Positions 50,901 through 59,109 of a stretch of 64,000 bases of DNA are shown one piece after another. Location: contig NZ_CP108101.1 in assembly GCF_036195325.1 (NCBI RefSeq), positions 7,192,001-7,256,000 on the forward strand, in the 5' to 3' direction. The notes under the pieces are model-generated. The model did no database searches and had not been told where the DNA came from. It worked only from the letters and a program-made list of their open reading frames with translations. How positions within the stretch are numbered: the first letter of the stretch is position 1; the number at the start of each line of letters is the position of its first letter. The position numbers were made by a program, and so were the translations under genes. Source of the stretch: Streptomyces sp. NBC_00234. Its GTDB lineage: Bacteria > Actinomycetota > Actinomycetes > Streptomycetales > Streptomycetaceae.

Positions 50901-52652
50901 CTACTCCTCGGTGGGCCCGAGGTCGGCGCTGTCGCGGAACTGGACGGTCCGGTCGTGGGGGCAGGCGTGCAGCTCCAGCACGACGATCTCGTTGGCTCCC
51001 GTTCGCAGAACCGGCGCCGGGACGTAGAGGGACCGCTGAGGACCGCGCGACCAGTAGCGACCCAGCGCGAACCCGTTGATCCACACACTGCCCTTCGTCC
51101 AGCCGTCGAGGTGGAGGAAGGCGTCCGCCGGCTCGTCGACGTCGAAGGAGCCCCGGTGGAACGTCGGCCCGAGAGGCGTCACGGTGCTCGCCCTGAACGG
51201 GAGCGCGGAGACGTCGGTCAGCGGGAGGGGCCGGCATGTCCAGCCGGTGAGTTCCCCGCCGTCCAGCAGGACCTGTCCGAGCAGGCCCTTGCGATCGTGG
51301 ATGCCCGGCCCGTAATTGACCCGCCCCTGGTTCTCCACCAGCACGCTCAGGACGCCGCCCTCCTGCGGTGCGGTGACGGCCAGGGCGTGCTCGTGGTTCT
51401 CCCGCTCCAGTACACCGGCCGGGAGCCCGTCGACGAAGACCTGGGCGCGGTCCCGTACGTGCTCCACCTCAAGCAGCGCCGGGCCCGCGGACGCCAGAGC
51501 CGTCTCGTACAGCACGAAGCCGAAGTCCTGCCCGAGCTGCTCCATGGTGAGCGGCTGCGGGGAGCCGACGGCCTCGCCGAGCGCCTCGGCGCATCCCAGC
51601 AGGCCGGCGCTCTCGGGCAGGACCACGGCCGTCGCCGCGAGCTTGGGGCCGCGCGGGGGGACGGGTTCGGCCGGGACCGGTGCGTACTTGGCGATCACGT
51701 TGCGGAAGGCGGTGAACTTCTCGGTCGGGTCACCGGCCTCGTCGAGCGGGGCGTCGTAGTCGTACGACGTCACCGTGGGCCGGTAAGTGTGCTTGTCGTT
51801 CGCTCCGTTGGTGAAGCCGAAGTTCGTGCCGCCGTGGAACATGTAGAAGTTGACCGAGGCCCCGGCGGCCAGGAGCTCGTCCAGCTCCTGCGCCGCGTGG
51901 TCGTGGTCCCGCACCACGTGGTGGCCTCCCCAGCGGTCGAACCAGCCGATCCAGAACTCGGTGCACATGACCGGTCCCTTCGGCTGCTGGGCGCGCAGGG
52001 CGGCCAGGTTCTGTGCGGGGCGACTGCCGAAGTTGGCCGTGGCCAGTACGCCGGGCAGCGTTCCGCGGGCAAGGTCGGCGGGCTGGTCGCAGGTGAACAG
52101 CGGTACGTCCACCCCGCAGCGGCGCAGCGATTCCGCGAGGTGCTCCAGGTAGGCGGTGTCGTCGCCGTAGGCCCCGTACTCGTTCTCCACCTGGACGGCG
52201 ACGACCGGTCCGCCCTGGGTGGCGAGGTAAGGCTGCAGTGGGGTGAGCAGCCGGGCGAAGTAGTCGTCGACCGCTGCGAGGAAGCGGGGGTCGCGGGTTC
52301 GCAGACGGATGTCCGGCTCGGCCAGGAGCCAGGACGGAAGGCCACCGCCCTCCCACTCGGCGCAGATGTACGGGCCGGGGCGGAGCAGGACGTGCAGTCC
52401 CTCCGAGGCGGCGAGGTCGAGGAACGCGGCTATGTCCAGGCCGCCGTCCGTCCGGAACTCGTCCGGCTGCGGCTGGTGGAGGTTCCAGGGCACGTACGTC
52501 TCGACGGTGTTGAGGCCCATGAGCCTGGCCTTGCGCAGCCGGTCCGCCCACTGGCCGGGGTGCACGCGGAAGTAGTGCAGCCCGCCGGACAGGAGCCGGA
52601 ACGGTTCGCCATTGATGCTGAAGCCGCCGTCGTCGATCTGAAGAGGGGGCAT
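50901..52652 (-). CDS. Intracellular GH35 beta-galactosidase
   Basis: A 583-residue GH35 enzyme without a signal peptide. The catalytic barrel (about 5-325) has acid/base Glu158 in VQVENEYG and nucleophile Glu232 in MCTEFWIGWFDRWGG; YMFHGGTNFGF is also typical. Two C-terminal galactose-binding-like beta-sandwich modules follow (about 380-575). ATG at 52652 is preceded by AGGAGCACCCGTAC. It would hydrolyse imported beta-1,3/1,6-galacto-oligosaccharides to galactose. A LacI-type operator lies 65 bp upstream, so it belongs to the local regulon. Confidence 0.92.
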   Translation of the reverse strand: MPPLQIDDGGFSINGEPFRLLSGGLHYFRVHPGQWADRLRKARLMGLNTVETYVPWNLHQPQPDEFRTDGGLDIAAFLDLAASEGLHVLLRPGPYICAEWEGGGLPSWLLAEPDIRLRTRDPRFLAAVDDYFARLLTPLQPYLATQGGPVVAVQVENEYGAYGDDTAYLEHLAESLRRCGVDVPLFTCDQPADLARGTLPGVLATANFGSRPAQNLAALRAQQPKGPVMCTEFWIGWFDRWGGHHVVRDHDHAAQELDELLAAGASVNFYMFHGGTNFGFTNGANDKHTYRPTVTSYDYDAPLDEAGDPTEKFTAFRNVIAKYAPVPAEPVPPRGPKLAATAVVLPESAGLLGCAEALGEAVGSPQPLTMEQLGQDFGFVLYETALASAGPALLEVEHVRDRAQVFVDGLPAGVLERENHEHALAVTAPQEGGVLSVLVENQGRVNYGPGIHDRKGLLGQVLLDGGELTGWTCRPLPLTDVSALPFRASTVTPLGPTFHRGSFDVDEPADAFLHLDGWTKGSVWINGFALGRYWSRGPQRSLYVPAPVLRTGANEIVVLELHACPHDRTVQFRDSADLGPTEE

Positions 52653-52716
52653 GTACGGGTGCTCCTGTGCTGGAGGTGGGATGCGCTGTCGCGGCGGGAA
52701 GAGCCTGCCTGCACTA

Positions 52717-52730
52717 TGTTTACGTTAACA
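52717..52730. promoter_or_regulatory. LacI-type operator 4 (GH35 gene)
   Basis: TGTTTACGTTAACA, a full match to the local consensus, 65 bp upstream of the GH35 start codon. The surrounding 428-bp gap 52653-53080 is otherwise GC-rich; it holds this site, operator 5 and a weaker half-match at 53027-53040 (CGTTTACGTGTGCC). Confidence 0.78.
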
Positions 52731-52955
52731 AGCGCTGGTGGCAAGCCTTCGAGGGTGTTCTCGGTGCGAACGGCCTCCTGTGCGGCCGGTCGGTGAAACG
52801 GCGGGCACCGCGCAGTGGGCTACGAGGGTGTCCGTAAGCGGCACCCGCCTGGCCGGCAGCGGTGCGTCGGCCGGGGTCGACGGCGCCCCCAGAAGTGAAC
52901 GCACTCGCACGGTTATTGACACTCTTCTCGGCGTCATGCTGCACTGGCGGCGCGA

Positions 52956-52969
52956 TGGCAACGTAAACA
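52956..52969. promoter_or_regulatory. LacI-type operator 5 (decayed CBM13 gene)
   Basis: TGGCAACGTAAACA, which on the other strand reads TGTTTACGTTGCCA (12 of 14 positions). It is 112 bp upstream of the start of the frameshifted gene at 53.1 kb and faces it, so that gene was once part of the regulon. Confidence 0.65.
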
Positions 52970-53080
52970 TGCGAGGTGAGCGCGATCGTGCCACCTCCTC
53001 CTCGTCGGGCCGGGACTCCCGCGAGCCGTTTACGTGTGCCTGCGAGCCGCTGCCCCCCTCCTGGCGAACGGAGCCGCACC

Positions 53081-53633
53081 ATGCGCCTCCCCGACGCATC
53101 CCTCGGCCGTCGACGATTCCTCACGACGGCCGCTGCGACCACAGGCGCGGTCGCCCTGCCCGGCGTCGGATCACCGCCGGCCGCGGCCGCGGTCCCGCCG
53201 CAGACAGCGCTCCCCGAGCGTGGCGTGTGCCCGACCGGACGACGTCGTCGTCCACGAACCGACCCCCGCCACCGGTCGCACCGTGGACACCACGATCAGA
53301 GCCAACACCGCCCTCGAAGGGGCCCCGAACGATGTCTCGTTCACCGGAACCGGTTCGTTCCGGCTCCACAACGTTCACAGCGGAAAGGTCCTCGACAACC
53401 CCGGCGCTTCCCGTACCGATGGGCAGCCCATGGACCAGTGGGCGGACACGGACAGCCCCAACCAGTGGTGGAAGTTGGTCCCCGCCGGGACCGGCGGCCA
53501 CTTCAACCTGGTCAACGGTTCCAGTGGCCTCTGCCTGGACGTGGAGGCCGCGTCCACGGAAGACGGGGCCAGGATCGTCCAGATGCCCGCCGACGGCGCA
53601 GCCGGCCAGGAATGGGTGATCGTCGGCCTGTGA
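53081..53633 (+). pseudogene. Frameshifted, shortened Tat-secreted CBM13 protein
   Basis: ATG at 53081 (after ACGGAG) opens a Tat signal: LGRRRFLTTAAATTGAVALP, cleavage near AAAAV. This frame then dissolves into Arg/His-rich sequence. From about 53210 a frame shifted by +1 encodes ARPDDVVVHEPTPATG and then a ricin-type lectin half (GSFRLHNVHSGKVLDNP; NGSSGLCLDVEAAS; GQEWVIVGL) to the stop at 53633. The two parts together look like the two ends of a secreted carbohydrate-active protein whose middle, including any catalytic domain, is missing, with a frameshift at the join. The upstream LacI-type operator is still intact. A short lectin-only protein made through recoding or a sequencing error is the alternative. 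Confidence 0.62.
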
Positions 53634-53741
53634 AGCTCCGGCCGGCCCCCGAATCGACCGTGACGCCGCAGGCATACCCCCCGGGCCCCGGGCGGATGAG
53701 CACGAAGGGCTCACATGCCCGGGTGTCCCGGGGGCTCCGCG

Positions 53742-54500
53742 TCAGGACCTGCCGAGTACGCAGAACTCGTGGCCCTCGGGGTCGGCCATGCACGTCCACG
53801 AGACGTCGCCCTGGCCGAGGTCCATGTCGACGGCGCCGAGGGTCCGCAGTCGGGCCACCTCCGCCGCCTTGTCGTCACCGGCGTACGGCAGCAGGTCGAG
53901 GTGCAGGCGGTCCGGCACCGTCTTCGGGCCCTTGCGGAGGAACTCGAGATACGGGCCGACCCCCTTGGCGGAGCGCAACACCGCATGCTCGTCGTCCACC
54001 TCGTGCAGGGTCCAGTCCGTCGCCTCGTCCCAGAACCGGGCCATGGCCCGCGGATCCTCGCAGTCGACCACCACCGTGGCGATCGGCCCGGTGTCCTTGT
54101 TGATCTCCCGAGGCTCCAGCACGCAGAACTCGTTGCCCTCCGGGTCTGCGAGGACCGTCCACGGCACGTCACCCTGGCCCACGTCGACCGGCGTGGCGCC
54201 GAGAGCCTGGAGGCGCGCGACCAGCTCCGTCTGATGGGCCGCAGAGGTGGTGGCGAGATCGAGGTGTACGCGGTTCTTCGTTGCTGTCTTGGGATGCGGG
54301 ACCTTGACGACATCGATGCAGACGGCGACCGGGTCCGGCCAGACGAAGCCGCCGAGGGGCTCGACGTTGGTCACGCCGGGGCCTTCGCTGGAGAGACCCC
54401 AGCCGAGCGCCTCCGCCCAGAACCGGCCGACGGCCGAGTCGTCAAGGGCCTTGATGTTCACCTGAACAGGTCGTAGTGCCATGCCGATGATCATAGGCAT
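53742..54500 (-). CDS. Two-domain VOC (glyoxalase-like) protein
   Basis: A 252-residue cytosolic protein made of two vicinal-oxygen-chelate domains (about 10-120 and 125-250). Both end in the same block: ADPEGNEFCVLEP in the first, ADPEGHEFCVLGRS in the second. Such proteins (DUF1326/VOC-like) act as small-molecule binding, resistance or dioxygenase-type proteins; the metal-ligand His/Glu pattern is only partly present, so catalysis is uncertain. The start is ambiguous: ATG at 54500, 54494 (best spacing from GGAG) or 54482. It is transcribed alone, convergent with the decayed CBM13 gene. Confidence 0.82.
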   Translation of the reverse strand: MPMIIGMALRPVQVNIKALDDSAVGRFWAEALGWGLSSEGPGVTNVEPLGGFVWPDPVAVCIDVVKVPHPKTATKNRVHLDLATTSAAHQTELVARLQALGATPVDVGQGDVPWTVLADPEGNEFCVLEPREINKDTGPIATVVVDCEDPRAMARFWDEATDWTLHEVDDEHAVLRSAKGVGPYLEFLRKGPKTVPDRLHLDLLPYAGDDKAAEVARLRTLGAVDMDLGQGDVSWTCMADPEGHEFCVLGRS

Positions 54501-54711
54501 CCGCTCCGCAACGACCGCCGCGCCGTCGCCGAACAGAGATCAACTCGCCCACCAGCCGCGATACTCAGCAGGCCGACCAGTGCGCTGAAGGGGTCCGTCC
54601 ATGGGCCGCCGTCGGGCACGGCGTCGCGCCTTCCCGATGCCACCACCGGATCGGGGTAGCCGTATGAGCAGCGCCCGACCGTCGATGCCCTACCGGATAA
54701 GGAGCACGCTC

Positions 54712-55317
54712 ATGCGCCTCTACGCCCAGACCCCGGCACGTCGGAGCCGCCAGGTCCTCGCGGACCTGATCGCGGCGGCCCTGATCTACGCCGCGGTGAA
54801 GCTGGCCCTGGCCGTGCGCGACGCGATCATGCTCCTGGCCGAACCGGGGCGCAAGGCGGAAAGCGCCGGCAGCAGCCTCTCCGACGGACTCGTCGACGCC
54901 AGCGACGCCGCCTCGAAGGTGCCGTTCGTCGGCGACCAGTTGAAGAAGCCGCTCGGGTCCGCCGCCGAGGCAGGCACCGGTCTGGCCGACGCGGGCCGTT
55001 CGCTCCAGGACACGGTGGGCCAGGTGGCGACGCTGACCGCGGTCGCCCTGATCGTCATCCCGGTGGTGTTCGTGCTGCTGCTGTGGCTGCCCCCACGGCT
55101 GCGCTGGATCCGCCGCAGCGCCGTCACCCGGCGAATGGCCACCGAACAGGGCGGCGCCGACCTCCTCGCGCTGCGCGTCCTCACCGGCCCGCTGCGCGAC
55201 CTCGCACCGCTGACCACGCCACCCGGCGGCCTCGCGGCAGCCTGGCGGCGCGGCGACGAACAGGTCATCGCCGACCTGGCGGAGATCGGCCTCCGGCAAG
55301 CGGGCCTACGCGTATGA
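54712..55317 (+). CDS. Hypothetical membrane protein with two transmembrane segments
   Basis: A 201-residue protein I do not recognise. ATG at 54712 is backed by AAGGAG; the frame is open 37 codons earlier without a better start. Membrane segment 1 is near residues 14-36 (LADLIAAALIYAAVKLALAV) and segment 2 near 103-125 (VALIVIPVVFVLLLWL). The roughly 65-residue stretch between is a Ser/Ala/Gly-rich amphipathic loop. The C-terminal 75 residues are soluble and Arg/Leu-rich. Its neighbours give no functional clue. Confidence 0.72.
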   Translation: MRLYAQTPARRSRQVLADLIAAALIYAAVKLALAVRDAIMLLAEPGRKAESAGSSLSDGLVDASDAASKVPFVGDQLKKPLGSAAEAGTGLADAGRSLQDTVGQVATLTAVALIVIPVVFVLLLWLPPRLRWIRRSAVTRRMATEQGGADLLALRVLTGPLRDLAPLTTPPGGLAAAWRRGDEQVIADLAEIGLRQAGLRV

Positions 55318-55525
55318 CGGGTGAGCGGCGGGCCGTCCCGTACAGGCCGTCCCCCACCCCGGTTCTCGTGACGGATCGCCCTGAGAGGGTGTCGGTGACG
55401 GCACTTGACCGCGTCAACGTCCTCACCGGCGTGTGTGGCCTGGGGGCCGAGGTGCGTGTACGCGCCGGGACCGCTTAGCCTCTGCTGGTCCGCCCGGCCT
55501 CGGGCGGTTCCAGGGAGGGGTGTTC

Positions 55526-56188
55526 ATGAAGCAGCGGGGAGCGGGCAGCGGTCTGAGAGTCGCGGCCTGGGTACTGGTGCCACTCGGGCTGGTCCTGGCC
55601 GTGGGGTGCGGGGGCTTCTTCGCGAGCTACCGAGGGGTCACCGTCATGAGCGAGGCGATGGAGCCCACGTACCGCCAGGGCGAGCGGCTGGTCATCGAGC
55701 GCATCGACGCGGGTGAGGTACGCAGGGGCGATGTCGTACTCGTCGACGTGCCCGATCGCTACAGGGGCGGTCCGGTCCTGCAGCGGGTCATCGGGATGGG
55801 CGGCGATCACGTGGTGGGCGACGGGGACCGGATCACGGTGAACGGGAAACCGGTCGACGAACCGTATGTCATGCGTGGCGAAGTGAACGCGGCAACCGAG
55901 CCGTACGACGTGGAGGTGCCGGACGGGCGGTTGTTCCTGCTGGGCGATCACCGGGGGAACTCGAACGACTCGCGGTACTTCCTCGACGAACAGTCCGGCA
56001 GCGTCGCGGCCTCCGGGGTGCTCGGGCGAGTGAAGGACGGTTCCGTTGCGCCGCCGGCCATGCTGGCTCTCGGGGCCCTCGGGACCGTGATGACCCTGGT
56101 CGGGATCGGTCTGGGGATCGGCGGGTACGCGGCGGGGCGGCGTGCCCGGCGGCAGCTCGTAGCTGCGCCGCCGTGGCCCGTGGCCTGA
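55526..56188 (+). CDS. Signal peptidase I-like membrane protein lacking the Ser/Lys dyad
   Basis: A 220-residue S26-family protein with membrane segments near residues 12-34 and 178-205. The family boxes are recognisable: MSEAMEPTYRQGERL (box B), RRGDVVLVDVP, VLQRVIGMGGDHV (box D) and LLGDHRGNSNDSR (box E). However, in box B the catalytic Ser immediately before Met is Ala44, with Ser42 two positions off. In box D the general-base Lys before Arg is Gln86. On ordinary alignment both members of the catalytic dyad are absent, so the protein may be inactive and act as a binding or regulatory form. ATG at 55526 follows AGGGAGGGGTGTTC. Confidence 0.82.
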   Translation: MKQRGAGSGLRVAAWVLVPLGLVLAVGCGGFFASYRGVTVMSEAMEPTYRQGERLVIERIDAGEVRRGDVVLVDVPDRYRGGPVLQRVIGMGGDHVVGDGDRITVNGKPVDEPYVMRGEVNAATEPYDVEVPDGRLFLLGDHRGNSNDSRYFLDEQSGSVAASGVLGRVKDGSVAPPAMLALGALGTVMTLVGIGLGIGGYAAGRRARRQLVAAPPWPVA

Positions 56189-56392
56189 GAAGGCGATCCT
56201 TGTCCTGGCAGGCTGCGAGCATGTCTCCTTCCGAGTCTGCCTCATGAGCACGGACGGACCCGCAGTTCGAGCCGTTCTTGATCGCGAGGCTGTTTCCGGA
56301 CCCGGTACGCACTCCACCGGGCGAACCGCCGCAGTGGTTGCGCCTGGGCCGAGGGCCTTGTCCCCCCGCGGGTCGGCGGGGATCATGACCGC

Positions 56393-58312
56393 GTGCAACA
56401 CCGAGAGGAACTCCACGAACTGCTCCTGTGCGCCGGGCTCACGGTCGTCGAGGACATGCGCCCGGGCAGCCTGTTTCCGCCGGAGGCCGGCTGGCGGATC
56501 GCGCGGGGGATCGTGGCGCCGGACGGCGCGGTACGGGCAGCGCTCGACGCCGCGTGGTGGCGCCGCCTTGCAGATGCCGACGGCGAGTTCCTGGTGGCCG
56601 TCCTCGGACATCGGATCGGCGGCAACGACTCCTGGTGGACCCGGGTCCGCTACGCCGGCGACGGTGCGCCGGGGCTGACCGGTGACCCCGGGTTCGTGGC
56701 ACTCTCCCTCGACGGGCAGGTGTTGCTGGCGGAGGTGCCCGGCGCGGACGGGCCTCGCGTGACGGCCCTCGACCGACTGCCGGAGCGGCTGGAGGAGGCC
56801 GCGGAGGCCGCCGGGCGCGAGACGGAGGTCGAGCGCGCCGAGGTGTGGGCTGCGGTGCCCGGCCGGCCGGCGTGGCCTTTGCACTGGGCGGAGGGGATCG
56901 GGTTCAATCCGACCGCGCCGGACGAGTTGCTGATCCGGCTGCTGGATGTGGAGCTGGGCTTCCTGCACGGCTGCGACCGGCCCGCCGTACTCGACGCCGC
57001 CGTGGCGCACCCCGATCCGCGGGTGCGCTCGCGGCCCGCGGACACCTTCCGGCCCCAGCTCACGTCCGATCAGTGGATACGCCTGATCCACGCCGAACCG
57101 TCCCCGAGCCGGCGCGTGCTCTGGGCCGAGCATGCCTGCGCCTGGGGCGCCGAACTCCCCGGGGACCTGTACGACGACCTCCTCGTCGGCCCGTCCCGCG
57201 CTCAGGCCGCCGAACTCCCCGGTCTCCCCGCACACCACCTCCCCGGCCTCGCGGCCGACGCCGATCCCCGAGTGCGGGAGACCGCCTGCGCCCGGTGGGA
57301 AGACCTCGCCCCGCCACTGCGGGCGCGGCTGCTGGACGACACCGACGACACGGTGCGTACGGCGGCGCTGCTGGCCCACCACACCCGCGTCCCCATGCCT
57401 CGCGAGGTCTTTGCCACGCTGCCCGCGCCCCGCCGCGCGCTCGAACAGTGCCGTCTCTCGCCCGAGCTGGAGGCGGCCCTGGTCCGGGACGAGGACGCGG
57501 ATGTACGCCGGGCACTGGCCGCCAACCCGCGGCTCAGCGCGCACGGCGTCGCCGTCCTGGCGGAGGACCCCTACGACGACATCCGCTCGGCGGTGGCACT
57601 GCGGCCCGACCTCGACGAGGAGCAGCGTGCCGCGGTGCGCCACGACGTCGACCCCACGTCGATGTCGCGCACTCTGCCCTGGGTCGAGGGACTGCACGGT
57701 GACGCCGACGCGATGCGCCGCCTCGCCCTTTCGTCCCATCCACTCATCCGCCGCAGCGTGGCCCGCGCCCGGCATCTTCCACCGGACGTCGTGAAGCGTC
57801 TGGCGCGGGACGAGGACCGGACGGTCCGCCTGTTCCTCGCCGAATCGTGCGATGACGCGCCGGCCGAGATGCTGCTGGAGGTCTGGCGCTGGTGGGACGG
57901 CAGCTTCAGTCACCCCGACCGCCCTCGCGGTCACCCCAACTTCCCCCGTACGGGCCTGCTGCGCTACGCCGACGACCCCCATGGGCGGATGCGCCGCCTG
58001 GCCTTGGACGATCCGGCGTCCACACCTGCCGACGTCGCACGCCTCGCCCGCGACCCGGAAGCCGAGGTGCGCCGCCGCGCGGCCGAGGACACCCGGCTGT
58101 CACCGGCCGACGCGGCGCGGCTGCTGAACGACGCGGCGGCCCACGTGCGCGTGACCGCGATGCGCAATCCGCGGCTGCCGGCCCGCGTCCTTGCCGGGCT
58201 GCTGCACGACCAGGACACGGCGGGCGCGGCGGTCACCAATCCGTCGATCCCGGTCCCCGTCCTGCGCCGCATCCTGGCCGAGGCAGCGACAGCTGTCGCA
58301 GCCCGGCGCTGA
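56393..58312 (+). CDS. HEAT/leucine-rich-variant-like repeat protein
   Basis: A 639-residue soluble protein. The first 200 residues are a separate domain without a recognised family. From about residue 205 onward there are repeated units of 22-25 residues with the pattern xDPxVRxxxAxxxxLxxxxLxxL (for example HPDPRVRSRPA, DADPRVRETACARWEDL, DEDADVRRALAANPRLS, DPEAEVRRRAAEDTRLS). These form an alpha-solenoid like LRV or HEAT repeats, typical of scaffold or protein-binding proteins. No enzyme motif and no signal peptide are visible. GTG at 56393 is used; no strong ribosome-binding site precedes it. Actinomycete relatives are often labelled only as hypothetical. Confidence 0.78.
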   Translation: MQHREELHELLLCAGLTVVEDMRPGSLFPPEAGWRIARGIVAPDGAVRAALDAAWWRRLADADGEFLVAVLGHRIGGNDSWWTRVRYAGDGAPGLTGDPGFVALSLDGQVLLAEVPGADGPRVTALDRLPERLEEAAEAAGRETEVERAEVWAAVPGRPAWPLHWAEGIGFNPTAPDELLIRLLDVELGFLHGCDRPAVLDAAVAHPDPRVRSRPADTFRPQLTSDQWIRLIHAEPSPSRRVLWAEHACAWGAELPGDLYDDLLVGPSRAQAAELPGLPAHHLPGLAADADPRVRETACARWEDLAPPLRARLLDDTDDTVRTAALLAHHTRVPMPREVFATLPAPRRALEQCRLSPELEAALVRDEDADVRRALAANPRLSAHGVAVLAEDPYDDIRSAVALRPDLDEEQRAAVRHDVDPTSMSRTLPWVEGLHGDADAMRRLALSSHPLIRRSVARARHLPPDVVKRLARDEDRTVRLFLAESCDDAPAEMLLEVWRWWDGSFSHPDRPRGHPNFPRTGLLRYADDPHGRMRRLALDDPASTPADVARLARDPEAEVRRRAAEDTRLSPADAARLLNDAAAHVRVTAMRNPRLPARVLAGLLHDQDTAGAAVTNPSIPVPVLRRILAEAATAVAARR

Positions 58313-58386
58313 ACACCGCCCCGTCGGACCCGGCTTCTTGAGCCGGTGGAGCCACCGGCTCGTGCCCGTCGGCTCCCGCACCGGAT

Positions 58387-59109
58387 TCAGCGCGTACGGA
58401 CGAGGAGACCCAGTGCGTTGCGTCGGCGTTCCTCAAGATCCTCGATGCGCCGCGTCTGCTCATCGGTGAGTACATCGCACACCCAGTCCCAGTGCAGTGC
58501 CACCCGGTCACCGGGGGAGAGCCCGTCGATCAGCGTCCTCCCACCGGCCGAGCAGCGCACGGTCTCCTCCCGCCACGCGCCGTCGGTCAGCCCCGCGCCG
58601 TCCCAGCACAGCGGGCGTGACCGCACGGTCGCCACGTCCCTGTCGGCATCGACCACCACTCCGGTACGGATGCGGCACTGGTCGAGCACGGACAGGGCTG
58701 TCGGATGCCCGCTCGACCGCAGCATCGGCGCCCACGGATACACCTCGAACACCTGGAAACTGTGATGGGCCAGCGCTCGGGTCGCGGCCTCGCGCCAGGT
58801 GCCGCCCAGCTGCCCCCGGAACCGGTCCGTCATACGCTCCACCAGCGCGGCGGGGTCGGCCCGGTCCAGGAGCTCATTGCCGATCCAGTAGGCCTCGACC
58901 ACCCGCACGTCCAGCGGGTCGGGGATGCCGGCCGTCTCCGCGAGGAACTGGAGATAGCACCACGCTCCTTCGAACTGGCGGGCCCGCCGCTCGATGTCCG
59001 CGGTCGCGTCACGGCGCAGGAGGCCCGCCGCGTCGGCGGGGCCGCAGTAGCCGAGCTCGTTGGGCGGGTAGGCGTATCGCGCGAACAGCAGCGCGCCCTC
59101 GGCACTCAC
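58387..59109 (-). CDS. Hydrogenase-cluster-associated protein (DUF6390-like)
   Basis: A 240-residue soluble protein. Distinctive stretches are ARYAYPPNELGYCGPADA near the start, YWIGNELLDRADP (about 107-119) and HWDWVCDVLTDEQ near the C-terminus. I associate it with a family (DUF6390, from memory) found beside [NiFe]-hydrogenase genes in actinobacteria. The GTG start at 59109 directly abuts the hypE stop codon, so it is the last gene of the hyp operon. Its role is unknown; a hydrogenase maturation or assembly function is inferred from position. Confidence 0.75.
   Translation of the reverse strand: MSAEGALLFARYAYPPNELGYCGPADAAGLLRRDATADIERRARQFEGAWCYLQFLAETAGIPDPLDVRVVEAYWIGNELLDRADPAALVERMTDRFRGQLGGTWREAATRALAHHSFQVFEVYPWAPMLRSSGHPTALSVLDQCRIRTGVVVDADRDVATVRSRPLCWDGAGLTDGAWREETVRCSAGGRTLIDGLSPGDRVALHWDWVCDVLTDEQTRRIEDLEERRRNALGLLVRTR

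Noticed and set aside
47965..51237. 1090-codon minus-strand frame opposite GH43/GH30 and the end of GH35
   Set aside because: Crosses several real genes, including GH35 in another frame, and shows no family features.
53027..53040. Sixth LacI-type operator
   Set aside because: CGTTTACGTGTGCC keeps only one half-site; too weak to list as a feature, mentioned with operator 4.
56244..56678. Plus-strand frame beginning ATGAGCACGGACGG before the repeat protein
   Set aside because: It runs into the repeat-protein gene in a different frame and loses coding character; no family resemblance.
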